This document shows positions 44,926 through 55,730 of a stretch of 64,000 nucleotides of DNA, one piece after another; position 1 is the first letter of the stretch; each line of letters begins with the position of its first letter. A model generated the notes under the pieces. The model was given only the letters and a program-made list of their open reading frames with translations, searched no databases and was not told the DNA's origin. This DNA comes from Tatumella sp. JGM118. GTDB taxonomy: Bacteria > Pseudomonadota > Gammaproteobacteria > Enterobacterales > Enterobacteriaceae. The DNA is taken from the NCBI RefSeq assembly GCF_018257515.1, contig NZ_JAERJR010000015.1:1-64000 (forward strand), in the 5' to 3' direction. The translations under genes and the position numbers were made by a program.

Positions 44926-46427
44926 GCAGGGGTACCTCCGGTTGAATAAAGCAATAATAATTCTTCGCTGGCCTGTCTGCCGTCAATTTCGGCCACAATC
45001 CTGCCATCCCATAAAACACAGATACGGTCACACAGCCCGACCAGTTCGGCAAACTCACCGGACGCATAGATAATGCCTTTGCCTTCCCGGGCGAGTTCAT
45101 CCACCAGCAGGAAGAGATCGGATTTCGCTTTGACGTCGACACCTTTGGTCGGCTCATCGAAAATTAAAAGGTCGGATTCGCTGGCCAGCCATCTCCCGAT
45201 AGCGACTTTTTGCTGATTACCGCCGGAAAGGCGACGTAATACCTGTTCAGGGCCGCGGCTGCGGACCGATAATTTACCAATGATCTCCTGTGCCCATTTC
45301 ACCGACTGACCGACGCTGAAAAAGCCATACCGGGAAAAACGGTCATCGGCACTGACCGAGAGGTTCATGGCAATCGTTTCGTCAATAAAGATACCTTCCT
45401 TGCGGCGTTCTTCGGGAACCAGCGCGATCCCAGCCGTGACGGAATGGTAAGGAGATTTGGGTTTCCAGGGCTTACCATGCAGGCGGCCGTTTTTCAGGCG
45501 GCTTTTACTGGCCCCGAACAACGCTTTACAAAGCTCAGTTTTACCGGCCCCGGCCAGCCCCGCGATCCCCAGAATCTCGCCTTTATGTAACGTCAGGTCG
45601 ATATCCTGTAATAAACCGTGGTCATGTAAGCCTTCGACCCTGAGTAACTCTTCGGCGGCGTGGGGCGGACGACGGGGAGGGTACAGGTCGGTCAGGGTAT
45701 GGCCTATCATCTTCTCGACGATCTGTTCCCCGCTCAGGGCATTCATCGGACAGGTTTCGATTAATTGTCCGTCCCGCAGCACCGTCAGCTGGTCACAGAT
45801 ACTTTTCAGTTCGTGGATACGGTGAGAAATAAAAACGATACCGATCCCCTGTTGTTGCAGATGACGCACAACCCGGAATAACTGCTCACTTTCATGCTGA
45901 TCCAGCGGTGCCGTAGGTTCATCCAGGATCAGGAAACGGCAATCATGAGAGAGCGCTCTGGCCAGTAAAATCTGCTGTTTTTCTGCCAGCGTACACCGTT
46001 CGACCGGCTGACGCAGATCGAGCGTAACATTCAGTTGTTCCAGCAATGCCGCGGCCTGACGATGGACGTCCTTTCGGCGATAGAGATGACCGGTATCCGC
46101 CATGCTATCCAGCATGATGTTTTCAGCCACACTGAGCGCAGGCACTAATCCGTTATCCACTTCCTGCTGAACCAGGTGAATACCGGCACTTTTCGCCTGA
46201 CGCGGACTGCGGATATTCAGCGGCTGCCCGTCCATCAGGATTTCACCCTGGTAATGGTGATGAGCACCGGATAACACCGCCATCAGGGTCGATTTTCCGG
46301 CACCGTTAGCGCCGGTGAGAGCATGCACTGAATGACCTTCAATGGAAAAATCGACATTATCCAGTGCGGCGAACCCGGCAAAATTAATCGAGATATTGCG
46401 CATCTCGAGGCGATGAACTTCAGCCAT
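44922..46427 (-). CDS. Ribose-type ABC transporter ATPase (RbsA/MglA class)
   Basis: A 501-residue tandem ATPase. The first half has Walker A GANGAGKST and Walker B FLILDEPTAPLD; the second has a divergent Walker A GLAGAGKTE, signature LSGGNQQK and Walker B LLIFDEPTKGVD. This pattern, with one degenerate site, is normal for CUT2 importers. First gene of a two-gene operon. The promoter region carries three adjacent MetJ-like octamers. Confidence 0.9.
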   Translation of the reverse strand: MAEVHRLEMRNISINFAGFAALDNVDFSIEGHSVHALTGANGAGKSTLMAVLSGAHHHYQGEILMDGQPLNIRSPRQAKSAGIHLVQQEVDNGLVPALSVAENIMLDSMADTGHLYRRKDVHRQAAALLEQLNVTLDLRQPVERCTLAEKQQILLARALSHDCRFLILDEPTAPLDQHESEQLFRVVRHLQQQGIGIVFISHRIHELKSICDQLTVLRDGQLIETCPMNALSGEQIVEKMIGHTLTDLYPPRRPPHAAEELLRVEGLHDHGLLQDIDLTLHKGEILGIAGLAGAGKTELCKALFGASKSRLKNGRLHGKPWKPKSPYHSVTAGIALVPEERRKEGIFIDETIAMNLSVSADDRFSRYGFFSVGQSVKWAQEIIGKLSVRSRGPEQVLRRLSGGNQQKVAIGRWLASESDLLIFDEPTKGVDVKAKSDLFLLVDELAREGKGIIYASGEFAELVGLCDRICVLWDGRIVAEIDGRQASEELLLLYSTGGTPA

Positions 46428-46700
46428 AGTTATGTCACTACCTGGTTAGTTATTGCTACGGAAAGTTCCCTGGGGCTTCTGTCGCCCTTATCATCGGGCA
46501 CGCAGGGGGCATAAACTATCACAAAAGACATTTAGCCATCCAGAAGTCCGGTGATATAAGTCGAAATCACCTGCCTCAGCCGGTGTGTTGGTAGAAAACA
46601 TTGCGTGAGAATCGTTAGGTAGCGATAAGTGCTGTCATTCTGCCTTGAACTTACACTTAATCCGTTACGCTATGCCCGGGGTAAGTGGGGAGCAGGGATG
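46428..46700. other. Intergenic region upstream of the ribose-type ABC operon
   Basis: About 270 bases between the ATPase start and the pepD terminator. The MetJ-like array at 46526-46549 is the only structure recognised. No binding-protein gene or remnant is present. Confidence 0.55.
46526..46549. promoter_or_regulatory. MetJ-like triple box upstream of the ABC operon
   Basis: Three consecutive octamers AGACATTT, AGCCATCC and AGAAGTCC match AGACGTCT at 6, 5 and 6 of 8 positions, in register. They lie about 100 bases upstream of the ATPase gene. Confidence 0.5.
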
Positions 46701-46730
46701 AAAAAAAACCAGAGACGAGGCTCTGGTTTT
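46701..46730 (-). terminator. pepD terminator
   Basis: AAAACCAGAG and CTCTGGTTTT form a 10-bp stem with a 6-base loop; on the minus strand it is followed by T8. It lies 18 bases beyond the pepD stop. Confidence 0.9.
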
Positions 46731-46747
46731 GAGGGGAAAGGGGAGGG

Positions 46748-48205
46748 TTATTTGACAGGCACTTCTTTCAGAAGTCCGGTCAGTAACTTCCAGTAAAGAT
46801 CAACGCTACCGATATGTACCTGCTCATCCGGGGAGTGAGGCCCGGTGATGGTTGGCCCGATAGACACCATATCTAAATGCGGGTACGGTTTTTTAAATAA
46901 TCCGCATTCCAGACCGGCATGGATCACCTGGATATCAGGCATTTTACCGAACAGAGACTGATAAATTTCACGGGTTCTGGCCATGATCGGTGAATCCTTA
47001 TCCGGTTCCCAGCCCGGGTAGCTGCCTGAGGCCTCGGTCGTGGCGCCGGCCAGATCCCCCAGCGATGTCAGTGTATCGACAACGTACTCTTTTCCGCTAT
47101 CAATCAGTGAACGGATCAGGCTCAGTATCTCAGCATGCGAGTCATTCAGACTGACGATCCCGACGTTAAGCGAGGTCTCGACGACACCCGGCACGACATC
47201 AGAAAAACGGACAACACCGTTTGGCGTGGCATTCAGTAACCGCAGAAATGTATCACGGCTGTTGCGGGTCAGCGCTGTATGCTCGCTGTCGGCCGTTTCT
47301 GTCAGCAGGACGACATTTTCATCCTTCGGACCGGCTTCATTTTTCAGTAACTGACGGGCGGCATTCACGGCCTGTTCAAACTCTGCCTGTTGTGACGGAC
47401 TGAACGCCACAGTAGCGACCGCTTCACGCGGAATGGCATTACGCAGAGTACCGCCGTTAAAGCCGAGCAGCTGGAAATCAACGCTTTTTGACAGGATGAC
47501 CAGAACACGGGCCAGCAATTTGTTTGCGTTGCCCAGGCCCATATGAATATTGGCACCGGAATGACCGCCACGCAGTCCTTTCAGCGTCAGGGTTACCCGG
47601 ACACTGCCTTCCGCCAGGGGTTCACGCTGCACAGGTAAGGTCGTGACGGCATCAATCCCACCGGCACACCCCATATAGATCTCACCTTCTTCTTCAGAGT
47701 CGGTATTGATCAGGATATCGGCCTGAAGCCAGTTGGCCTGCAGTCCGAAGGCGCCTTCCATACCGGCTTCCTCGGTCATGGTCAGCAGCACTTCCAGCGG
47801 GCCATGGGCAACGCTGTCATCGGCCAGCACGGCCAGAGCCGAAGCCATACCAATGCCATTATCGGCGCCCAGGGTGGTTCCCCGGGCTTTCAGCCACTCA
47901 CCGTCGATATAAGGGCGGATAGGATCTGTCGTGAAGTCGTGGACGGTATCATTATTTTTTTGTGGCACCATATCGAGGTGTGCCTGCAGTGCCACCGGGG
48001 TACGGTTTTCCATGCCCGGCGTGGCCGCTTTACGAATAAGGATATTGCCTACGGCATCACGTTCATTCCACAGACCACGTTCATCAGCCCAGGCCAGAAT
48101 ATGTTGTGCCAGCGCTTCTTCATGGTAAGACGGATGCGGGATAGAACAGATGGTTGCAAAAATATCCCACAAAGGCTGCGGGGTGAGCTTAGACAGATCT
48201 GACAT
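46748..48205 (-). CDS. pepD: Aminoacyl-histidine dipeptidase (peptidase D)
   Basis: A 485-residue M20 metallodipeptidase, the same length as E. coli PepD. Metal and catalytic residues sit in LQAHLDMVPQKN, GADNGIGMA and TEEAGMEGAFGL. It cleaves Xaa-His and other dipeptides in the cytoplasm. CAGGAGACT precedes the ATG. Divergent from gpt, as in E. coli. Confidence 0.96.
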   Translation of the reverse strand: MSDLSKLTPQPLWDIFATICSIPHPSYHEEALAQHILAWADERGLWNERDAVGNILIRKAATPGMENRTPVALQAHLDMVPQKNNDTVHDFTTDPIRPYIDGEWLKARGTTLGADNGIGMASALAVLADDSVAHGPLEVLLTMTEEAGMEGAFGLQANWLQADILINTDSEEEGEIYMGCAGGIDAVTTLPVQREPLAEGSVRVTLTLKGLRGGHSGANIHMGLGNANKLLARVLVILSKSVDFQLLGFNGGTLRNAIPREAVATVAFSPSQQAEFEQAVNAARQLLKNEAGPKDENVVLLTETADSEHTALTRNSRDTFLRLLNATPNGVVRFSDVVPGVVETSLNVGIVSLNDSHAEILSLIRSLIDSGKEYVVDTLTSLGDLAGATTEASGSYPGWEPDKDSPIMARTREIYQSLFGKMPDIQVIHAGLECGLFKKPYPHLDMVSIGPTITGPHSPDEQVHIGSVDLYWKLLTGLLKEVPVK

Positions 48206-48458
48206 GATTCAGTCTCCTGTGCTGACGCCGGCAAAGAAAGATCCGGCAGGAAAAAGGGTTAAGAAAAGCGAAAACAGAGGCTTTCGGCATACCTCCAGAA
48301 TACCACTGTTTACCGGCCGGGGGAGGAACAGGGCAGGAAAAAAAGCCTCAGGATGCAGCGGATGCTGGTTTTTAGCTCATCATATCCTTATAATCCCGCG
48401 CAAACTTTTTCACCTTGCACTTAAATTAGGCTTTTTGATTGGCCGGGATTCCTAAAAA

Positions 48459-48917
48459 ATGAGCGAAAAATACGTTGTCACCTGGGACATGTTACAGATC
48501 CATGCCCGTACCCTCGCCAGGCGTTTACTGCCGGTAGAACAGTGGACAGGTATCATTGCCGTCAGCCGTGGTGGTCTGGTTCCTGCAGCCCTGCTGGCGC
48601 GTGAACTGGGGATCCGTTATGTCGATACGGTCTGTATTTCCAGTTACGACCATGATCATCAGCGTGAGATGAAAGTCGTCAAACGTGCCGAAGGTGACGG
48701 AGAAGGGTTCATCGTCATTGATGATCTGGTGGATACCGGCGGTACCGCGAAGGCTATCCGTGAGATGTATTCCAAGGCACATTTTGTGACTATTTTTGCC
48801 AAGCCGGCAGGCCGTCCGTTAGTAGATGACTATGTAATTGATATTCCTCAGGACACCTGGATCGAACAACCCTGGGATATGGGTGTGGCTTACGTTCCGC
48901 CTATCGTCAAAGACTGA
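48459..48917 (+). CDS. gpt: Xanthine-guanine phosphoribosyltransferase
   Basis: A 152-residue type I PRTase, identical in length to E. coli Gpt and nearly so in sequence. The PRPP loop is [14 protein letters not shown]. It salvages guanine and xanthine. frsA follows. Confidence 0.97.
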   Translation: MSEKYVVTWDMLQIHARTLARRLLPVEQWTGIIAVSRGGLVPAALLARELGIRYVDTVCISSYDHDHQREMKVVKRAEGDGEGFIVIDDLVDTGGTAKAIREMYSKAHFVTIFAKPAGRPLVDDYVIDIPQDTWIEQPWDMGVAYVPPIVKD

Positions 48918-49023
48918 TTAATCTTTAAGTAGCATCCGTCTCACAGGATGCTACTTTCCTTTCCCCTCGTTATCGTCCTTCAGGTACACTCTCTCATCAT
49001 CTTCCGGTTCCGGAGTTATGAGC

Positions 49024-50268
49024 ATGCAGACAAAAAATCTGAGTGAAGAACTGTTTAAACCCCGCTTTGAACACCCTGAAACCTCCGCATTAGTCCGCCG
49101 TATCGCCGGTTGCCCCCCCGGGTCCGGATCATTCGCTGATAACCGATCGCCCCATTGCTGGTACCGGACGTTAACGCCTCTGCTCTGGAGCTGGCGCGGT
49201 ATCTCACCGATAGAAATTAATGAGGTGTTGTCGCGCATTGCTGCCAGTCCGCTGGCCCGCAGCAATGAACAGTTACTGGATACCGTGCGGGGCTATCGTA
49301 ACGGCAACTGGATTTATGAGTGGTCGGTACAGGCCGCCCGATGGCAGGAGAAGGCGAAGTCAAAGACGGGAGCCCTGGCAGGTGAGTCCTGGCTGCATGC
49401 GGCGAATCTGTTCAGCATCGCCGCCTATCCGCATCTTAACGAAGATGAGCTCGCGGACCAGGCTCGGGTACTGGCGTACCGCGCGTATGAACAAGCGACA
49501 ACCTGCCTGAGAGGTGAACTCCGGCCGTTAAAATTCCGTATGGATGACGGTAAAACGGTCGATGCCTTTCTGCATCTGCCGGAGCAGGGTAACGCTCCTT
49601 TTCCTGCCGTGCTGGTCTGCGGAGGGCTGGACACATTGCAGCTCGACTATTTCCGGTTGTTCCATGACTATCTGGCCCCGAGGGGGATTGCGATGTTAAC
49701 CATGGATATGCCGTCGGTAGGTTACAGCGCCCGCTGGCGACTGACGCAGGATACCAGCATGTTACATCAACAGGTACTCAAACAACTGGCGGAAGTGCCG
49801 TGGATAGATCATCGCCGGGTAGGATTATGGGGGCAGCGTTTCGGTGCCAACGTGGCGGTGCGGCTGGCGTATCTCGAAAGCGGGTTACTCCGTGCGGTGG
49901 CCTGCCATTCGCCTGTCGTCCATAGTCTGCTGACTGAAGAATCACTGCAACACCGGGTGCCGGATATGTTTCTGGATATCCTGGCCAGCAGGATGGGGAA
50001 AAACACCCTGGATTATCCTACACTGGCGGCGGAAATCAGTGCTTATTCCTTAAAAAATCAGGGCTTACTGGGACGACGGACCCCGGTACCGATGTTATCG
50101 GCCTTCCGTAAAAATGACTTCTACAGTCCGGAAGAAGAATCTCAGTTAATCGTTAATTCATCCGTGCAGGGCAAACTACTGCGTATACCGGCGTTACCGG
50201 CTATGAAGTCGCTGGTGGACAGCCTGCAGCAAATCAGTGACTGGCTCGAAAAACAACTTAAAAGATAA
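49024..50268 (+). CDS. frsA: Esterase FrsA (YafA)
   Basis: A 414-residue alpha/beta-hydrolase-like protein, the same length as E. coli FrsA. It is known as a partner of unphosphorylated EIIA-Glc that shifts cells towards fermentation. Recognisable blocks: [34 protein letters not shown] and [14 protein letters not shown]. The ATG at 49024 is chosen because GGAG is too close to the ATG at 49018, and because it aligns with the E. coli start. Confidence 0.94.
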   Translation: MQTKNLSEELFKPRFEHPETSALVRRIAGCPPGSGSFADNRSPHCWYRTLTPLLWSWRGISPIEINEVLSRIAASPLARSNEQLLDTVRGYRNGNWIYEWSVQAARWQEKAKSKTGALAGESWLHAANLFSIAAYPHLNEDELADQARVLAYRAYEQATTCLRGELRPLKFRMDDGKTVDAFLHLPEQGNAPFPAVLVCGGLDTLQLDYFRLFHDYLAPRGIAMLTMDMPSVGYSARWRLTQDTSMLHQQVLKQLAEVPWIDHRRVGLWGQRFGANVAVRLAYLESGLLRAVACHSPVVHSLLTEESLQHRVPDMFLDILASRMGKNTLDYPTLAAEISAYSLKNQGLLGRRTPVPMLSAFRKNDFYSPEEESQLIVNSSVQGKLLRIPALPAMKSLVDSLQQISDWLEKQLKR

Positions 50269-50326
50269 GTTGCGATTATTGTCAGGTTTGTTAAAAATTA
50301 ACCTATCTTATTAAGGAGGATCAGTT

Positions 50327-50713
50327 ATGACATTACCTGGCGGACATTCCAGGGGACGCATTTTGAAGCGTTTGCATGAGTTAGGCCCTTATCTGAGAGA
50401 GGATAAGTGTGGTACTGAGCGTTTCTTTTTTGACTGTCTGGCTGTTTGCGTCAATGTCAAACCGGCCCCGGAAAAAAGAGAGTTCTGGGGATGGTGGCTG
50501 ACGCTGGATGCAAAAGAAACGCATTTTTCTTATCAATATGCGTTCGGACTGTTTGATAAAGAAGGTCACTGGCAGGAAATGCCGATCAAAAAGGACGAAG
50601 ATAAAGCCAGCGTTGAAAAAACCTTGCAGGCGTTCTTTCAGCGACTGGAAGCCCAGCTGGCCCAGCAGGATATTACCCTGCAACCGGCGGAAGGGGTGGT
50701 AAAGCCGATCTGA
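50327..50713 (+). CDS. crl: Sigma-S-binding factor Crl
   Basis: A 128-residue protein (E. coli 133) that helps sigma-S associate with core RNA polymerase. The core FFFDCLAVCVNVKPAPEKREFWGWW is near-identical to E. coli. AAGGAGG precedes the ATG. Convergent with phoE. Confidence 0.96.
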   Translation: MTLPGGHSRGRILKRLHELGPYLREDKCGTERFFFDCLAVCVNVKPAPEKREFWGWWLTLDAKETHFSYQYAFGLFDKEGHWQEMPIKKDEDKASVEKTLQAFFQRLEAQLAQQDITLQPAEGVVKPI

Positions 50714-50730
50714 CGAACAAGCGGACAAGA

Positions 50731-50759
50731 TAAAGGGACAGTGCGATAGCCTGTCCCTT
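50731..50759. terminator. Bidirectional terminator, crl/phoE
   Basis: AAAGGGACAG and CTGTCCCTTT form a 10-bp stem with a 9-base loop between the convergent genes. T-runs are short on both sides. Confidence 0.75.
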
Positions 50760-50777
50760 TGTGTACTTACCTTACCG

Positions 50778-51884
50778 TCAGAACTGGTATGTCAGGCCTA
50801 AGGCCACAATGTCATCGGTATTCAATGACAGGCGATTATCATTATTCAGGCGGTTAATTTTATAGTCCACAAACGCAGACATATTCTTGTTGAAGTAGTA
50901 AGTGGCTCCGGCATCGATGTATTTGACTAAATCCGCATCACCGATCCCGTTCTCGATATTTTTCCCTTTCGTCTGCACGTACCCCAGTGAAGGACGCAGG
51001 CCGTTTTCGAACTGATACTGTGCTACCAGCTCAATATTTTGTGCGGTGTTCGCAGCACCGGTGACCTTCGTCCCGGTCAGACGGTTAGTACCGCTGATTG
51101 GGGTCATATTGCTGGTCTGGGTATAGATAGCGGCCAGATAAATCTGGTTCGCATCATATTTGATACCGGTACCCCAGGAGGTCGCTTTATCACCGTGACC
51201 ATAGCTGGCTGCTTCCTGACTTTGTGTGCGGTCAGAACTGGTGGCGGCTCCCATCAGACTGATGCCGGTGTCCGCAATCCGGTACCCGAGGGAGGCACCG
51301 ACACCATCGCCGTTCTGGCGGGTAATATCGGTGCGGGAGTTCGCGGTATTATCATCATTTTTACCCTGATACTGAACGGCGAAACGTAATCCGTTCACCA
51401 GACCGAAGAAATCATTATTTCTCCAGGTCAGCAGGCCGGTGGAGCGCTGCGTCATATAGTTATCCGCACGTGCTGTGCCGTCACCACCGAATTCCGGGAA
51501 CATATCGGTCCAGGCTTCCACGTCATATAACACACCATAGTTCCGGCCATAATCAATAGAACCCAGGGTCGGGTTACGCAGACCGGCGAAACCGAGACGG
51601 GTTTTGTTACCGTTGCTGGCATCACTGCCTTCTGAATTCTTCAGACTGTACTGATATTCCCACTGCCCATAACCGGACAGTTGATCATTAATCCGGGTGA
51701 CCCCTTTAAAGCCAAGCCTGGCATATGACTGATCTCCGTCAGCACTGGTATTGTCCGTGATATAATGTTCCGCTTTTACCTTGCCATAAAAATCCAGCTG
51801 ATTGCCGTCTTTATTATAAACTTCAGCAGCATGGCTGACGGATGTCAGGCCGCATAATAAGAGTGCTAAGGTGCTCTTTTTCAT
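50778..51884 (-). CDS. phoE: Outer-membrane porin PhoE
   Basis: A 368-residue general porin with a signal peptide ending SHA and the C-terminal Phe needed for BAM (LGLTYQF). The constriction-loop region [14 protein letters not shown] and the end motif [11 protein letters not shown] match PhoE/OmpC/OmpF. PhoE is chosen because it sits between crl and proB, as in E. coli, and because a Pho box lies upstream. It is about 17 residues longer than E. coli PhoE, mainly in outer loops. Confidence 0.9.
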   Translation of the reverse strand: MKKSTLALLLCGLTSVSHAAEVYNKDGNQLDFYGKVKAEHYITDNTSADGDQSYARLGFKGVTRINDQLSGYGQWEYQYSLKNSEGSDASNGNKTRLGFAGLRNPTLGSIDYGRNYGVLYDVEAWTDMFPEFGGDGTARADNYMTQRSTGLLTWRNNDFFGLVNGLRFAVQYQGKNDDNTANSRTDITRQNGDGVGASLGYRIADTGISLMGAATSSDRTQSQEAASYGHGDKATSWGTGIKYDANQIYLAAIYTQTSNMTPISGTNRLTGTKVTGAANTAQNIELVAQYQFENGLRPSLGYVQTKGKNIENGIGDADLVKYIDAGATYYFNKNMSAFVDYKINRLNNDNRLSLNTDDIVALGLTYQF

Positions 51885-51957
51885 CGTTCGGTATCCCGGT
51901 TATCAAATGTTGTTTTTCAAAAACTCTGAAAGCGCAGCCACGTTTTACTGCAGAACG

Positions 51958-51975
51958 GTGAACGATTTATGACAT
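51958..51975 (-). promoter_or_regulatory. Pho box of phoE
   Basis: On the minus strand ATGTCATAAATCGTTCAC matches the 18-base PhoB consensus at 15 positions. A -10-like TAAAAC follows 10 bases further, the usual geometry of a PhoB-activated promoter. It lies 74 bases upstream of the phoE start. Confidence 0.8.
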
Positions 51976-52118
51976 ACCGTTAATTAGTGAAAAAAAATGA
52001 AAAGAGTGATTTTATCGATGTACCGGTGTTATCTGCAGATAAGCGCAGATAAAGGGTTGGATTCCGCGGCGACACCTGATAAAAGGGAAGTTTGTTTAAT
52101 GTATAAATGGCAGGAAAT

Positions 52119-53222
52119 ATGAGTGGCAGTCAGACCCTTGTGGTCAAATTGGGAACCAGCGTGCTCACCGGAGGATCTCGCCGGTTAGATCGTGCACATA
52201 TCCTTGAACTGGTCCGGCAGTGTTCACAGGCGATCAACGCCGGCCACCGGATAGTTATTGTGACCTCAGGCGCGATTGCCGCCGGGCGTGAGCATCTGGG
52301 ATACCCCGAACTGCCCCCCACCATCGCCTCAAAACAGCTGCTGGCCGCTGTGGGGCAAAGTCAGCTGATTCGGGTATGGGAACAGCTGTTTGGCATTTAC
52401 GGACTCCATGTCGGACAAATGCTGCTGACCCGTGCCGATATGGAAGATCGTGAACGTTTCCTCAATGCGCACGACATGCTGCATGCATTGCTCGATAACC
52501 GGATCATCCCTGTCATTAATGAAAATGATGCCGTTGCCACCGCCGAAATTAAGGTGGGGGATAACGATAACCTTTCGGCACTGGCTGCCATTCTTTCCGG
52601 TGCGGACAAACTATTATTACTGACCGATCAGCGCGGGCTGTTCAGTGCGGATCCCCGGAGCAATCCACAGGCAGAGTTGATCACCGATGTGCATGTGATT
52701 GATGACGAACTGCGGATGATCGCCGGTGGCAGTGTTTCCGGGCTGGGAACCGGCGGGATGGCCACCAAATTACAGGCGGCCGATGTTGCGTGCCGGGCCG
52801 GTATTGATGTCATCATAGCCAGCGGTAATGAGCCGGAACTTATCAATGAAGTTCTGAACGGGAAACCGGCAGGTACCCTGTTTCATGCCCAGAAAAACCG
52901 GCTGGAAAACCGTAAGCACTGGATTTTCGGTGCACCTCCGGCTGGCGCGGTCACCATCGATGACGGTGCTCAGGCCGCATTGCTGGAGCGGGGCAGTTCG
53001 CTGTTACCTAAAGGGATCACCCATGTACAGGGAGATTTCTCGCGGGGTGAGGTGATCTCTATCCGCAGTCAGCAAGGGCGGGATCTCGCACACGGTGTTT
53101 CACGATATAATAGCGATGCCCTTCGCATGATTGCCGGACATCACAGCCAGCAGATCAGTGAAATACTGGGGTATGAATACGGTTCTGTCGCTGTTCATCG
53201 CGACGATATGATTGTCAGTTAA
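52119..53222 (+). CDS. proB: Glutamate 5-kinase
   Basis: A 367-residue enzyme, the same length as E. coli ProB: an amino-acid-kinase domain ([13 protein letters not shown] to about residue 250) and a C-terminal PUA domain. It does the first step of proline synthesis and is inhibited by proline. The ATG at 52119 has AGGAA upstream; the frame opens 4 codons earlier. 9 bases precede proA. Confidence 0.97.
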   Translation: MSGSQTLVVKLGTSVLTGGSRRLDRAHILELVRQCSQAINAGHRIVIVTSGAIAAGREHLGYPELPPTIASKQLLAAVGQSQLIRVWEQLFGIYGLHVGQMLLTRADMEDRERFLNAHDMLHALLDNRIIPVINENDAVATAEIKVGDNDNLSALAAILSGADKLLLLTDQRGLFSADPRSNPQAELITDVHVIDDELRMIAGGSVSGLGTGGMATKLQAADVACRAGIDVIIASGNEPELINEVLNGKPAGTLFHAQKNRLENRKHWIFGAPPAGAVTIDDGAQAALLERGSSLLPKGITHVQGDFSRGEVISIRSQQGRDLAHGVSRYNSDALRMIAGHHSQQISEILGYEYGSVAVHRDDMIVS

Positions 53223-53231
53223 GGAGCAGTC

Positions 53232-54485
53232 ATGCTGGAAATGATGGGTAAAGCAGCACGGGCTGCCTCATATCAGTTATCAACATTAAGCACGGAGCAA
53301 AAAAATCAGGTATTGCTGACCATTGCCAGCCGCCTTGAAGAAGAGTCTGCGGTAATTCTGGAAGCCAATGCCCTGGATGTGGCCACTGCCCGTGAGAACG
53401 GAATGGGTGAAGCCCTGCTCGATCGTCTGACACTGACCCCGGAACGTCTGAAAGGAATTGCGGAGGATGTGCGTCAGGTTTGCCGTCTGGCCGATCCGGT
53501 CGGGCAGTTAATAGACGGTGGCTTACTGGACAGCGGGTTGCGTATTGAGCGCCGCCGTGTACCGCTTGGTGTAGTGGGCGTTATTTACGAAGCCCGTCCG
53601 AATGTCACGGTCGATGTGGCCTCGCTGTGCCTGAAAACCGGGAATGCCGTCATTTTACGTGGCGGTAAAGAAACCTGTAAAACGAATGCGGCAACCGTCG
53701 GTGTTATTCAGCAGGCACTGGCCCGGCATGGTATACCGGCGGGGGCTATCCAGTCGATTGATAATCCGGATCGTCAGCTGGTGGCTGAAATGCTGAAGAT
53801 GGATCGCTACATTGATATGTTGATCCCGCGCGGCGGGGCGGGCTTACATAAACTCTGCCGTGAACAGTCCACCATCCCGGTGATCACCGGCGGGATCGGG
53901 GTCTGTCATCTGTTTGTCGATGAGACGATGGAAACAGAAGCCGCATTGGACGTGATCGTCAATGCGAAAAAGCAGCGGCCGAGCGCCTGTAATTCTCTGG
54001 AAACACTGCTGATCCATGAAAATATCATGGCGGCGTTTTTGCCTCAGTTCTGTCAACGGATGTCCCGCGAAGGGATCATCATGCATGCCGATGAGAATAT
54101 TATCGCTGAGTTACGCCGTTATCAGGCGGATGTGCAGCCTGTTGCAGACGGTGAGTACGATGATGAATGGCTGTCTCTGGACCTGAATGTCAAAGCGGTA
54201 GCTTCTCTGGATGACGCCGTCGCGCATATTCGTGAACATGGCACACAGCATTCCGACGGGATCCTTAGCCGCAGCCTGAAAAACGCACAAGACTTCATCA
54301 ATAAAGTGGATTCGTCCGCGGTCTATGTCAATGCCAGCACCCGCTTTACCGATGGCGCACAGTTCGGACTGGGCGCTGAGGTAGCGGTCAGTACGCAGAA
54401 GCTGCATGCCCGAGGCCCGATGGGGCTCGAAGCCCTGACTACCTATAAGTGGGTGGCCTGGGGTGACGATACACTACGTGCATAA
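53232..54485 (+). CDS. proA: Gamma-glutamyl phosphate reductase
   Basis: A 417-residue aldehyde-dehydrogenase-fold enzyme, the same length as E. coli ProA. The catalytic Cys is in [15 protein letters not shown]. It reduces gamma-glutamyl phosphate to the semialdehyde. Co-transcribed with proB. The thrW tRNA gene that follows proA in E. coli is not here. Confidence 0.97.
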   Translation: MLEMMGKAARAASYQLSTLSTEQKNQVLLTIASRLEEESAVILEANALDVATARENGMGEALLDRLTLTPERLKGIAEDVRQVCRLADPVGQLIDGGLLDSGLRIERRRVPLGVVGVIYEARPNVTVDVASLCLKTGNAVILRGGKETCKTNAATVGVIQQALARHGIPAGAIQSIDNPDRQLVAEMLKMDRYIDMLIPRGGAGLHKLCREQSTIPVITGGIGVCHLFVDETMETEAALDVIVNAKKQRPSACNSLETLLIHENIMAAFLPQFCQRMSREGIIMHADENIIAELRRYQADVQPVADGEYDDEWLSLDLNVKAVASLDDAVAHIREHGTQHSDGILSRSLKNAQDFINKVDSSAVYVNASTRFTDGAQFGLGAEVAVSTQKLHARGPMGLEALTTYKWVAWGDDTLRA

Positions 54486-55179
54486 TGCCACTCAACGGGC
54501 CTCTGTGACTTCAGACTGAAAGGGAATTGATGAGCCGGCCAGAGGCATTGCCGGCTCATTTTCGTTCGGTGGCGCCCCCGGTCTCTTCCTGCTTCCCGCC
54601 AGTACTCTCTCTGTCTGCGGGGATCCTCAGCATCGTATCCCCGCAGATAAAATTTCGTTTTATGCCACGCAGGCAGCCTGCGGCGGAATACTTCGTGGAT
54701 GAGCACCGCCCCGGAAAGGTTCTGCACCTTCAGCCTCGCTATCTGTCTGCCTGAACGGGGAGATATTCCTAACGGATAAATGTGTCAGTATTGTCAGGTG
54801 CCGGATCAGATCACTGTATCTTTCACCGGACAAGGCAAGCCGGTAGCGGGTTTACGGAGCAGGGCTTAACAGATAAGCAGCACTGAATTATGTTTTTCAG
54901 GACCGTTTATTGATATGAAAATCCGTTCCCGGGGAACGTGCGCCGGGCAAACCGGTGACCAATTTCAGCTATTTCCTGATGATTTAACAGTAGGTTATTT
55001 ATTCCGGACTGTGCATAAAATCCCGCCAATTACAGAGTAGTGTAAGGATTACGTTAAAGAAAATAACCGATGCAATGACTGCTCACACTCTGCGGTCTTA
55101 AACCAGGAATAATCTTCGTTAAATATTTATGGTTATTCGCCATAGTTACAGGCATATATTTCCTGTGAGGAACATAACT
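54486..55179. other. Intergenic region proA-rcnB-like gene
   Basis: About 690 bases. Apart from the proA terminator at its start, no gene, tRNA or repeat is recognised. Frames such as 54527-54754 have no ribosome site. The last 200 bases are AT-rich. Confidence 0.55.
54530..54562 (+). terminator. proBA terminator
   Basis: ATGAGCCGGC and GCCGGCTCAT form a perfect 10-bp stem with a 10-base loop, followed by TTTTCG. Confidence 0.85.
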
Positions 55180-55689
55180 ATGAAACGTACCGCGATAACT
55201 TTATTAACGACTTTACTGATTGCCAACGGGTTTGCAGCGTCCTCTGCGATGGCGGCCACTGGTGATAACCAGGGCGGGCAGGTGATCCCTCATCCGCAGA
55301 ATGGTCAGCCTCAGGGGCATGGCCCGCAACAGGGTCCAGGCAATGGACCTGACCACCAGGGGAACGGTCAGAATCGTCCTCAGCAGGGGGGGAACCGTGG
55401 CGGACATGATGAACCTCACGGTCAGCAGGGGGGGGATCGTGGACGTGGTGAACCTCATGGTCAGCAGGCTGAGCGCTTCGCTTATCATGGCAACGATTTC
55501 CGCAGAGGCCATGCGGCACCGAAAAATTTCCGCGGTGATAAATACCGCGTCAATGACTGGCGTGCCCGTGGACTGTCTCAGCCACCACAGGGCCATTACT
55601 GGGCAGCCATCAACGGTAATTACGTATTAATGGCGGCGACCACCGGTATTATCACGTCAATCATTATGAACAGTGCATTACCCCGCTAA
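55180..55689 (+). CDS. RcnB-family periplasmic protein, Gln/Gly-rich
   Basis: 169 residues. The signal peptide ends SAMA near residue 25. Residues about 30-100 are a Gln/Gly/Pro/His-rich tail with a repeated E/DPHGQQ unit. The C-terminal RcnB domain (about 110-165) has DKYRVNDWRARGLSQPPQGHYW and a hydrophobic end. RcnB modulates nickel/cobalt efflux in E. coli; the histidines here may bind metal. The ATG at 55180 follows GTGAGGAAC; a paralogue follows 41 bases later. Confidence 0.82.
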   Translation: MKRTAITLLTTLLIANGFAASSAMAATGDNQGGQVIPHPQNGQPQGHGPQQGPGNGPDHQGNGQNRPQQGGNRGGHDEPHGQQGGDRGRGEPHGQQAERFAYHGNDFRRGHAAPKNFRGDKYRVNDWRARGLSQPPQGHYWAAINGNYVLMAATTGIITSIIMNSALPR

Positions 55690-55730
55690 ACGGGAAATTT
55701 TAACCGGTATCGGTTTTCCGGAGGAACAAG

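Noticed and set aside
46576-46595. Possible sigma-54 element (TTGGTAG...ATTGC) near 46580
   Set aside because: GG and GC are 11 bases apart rather than 10, and the -24 element is poor.
54486-55179. Search for a thrW-type tRNA or integration site after proA
   Set aside because: No tRNA arm sequences (T-loop or anticodon stem) were found.
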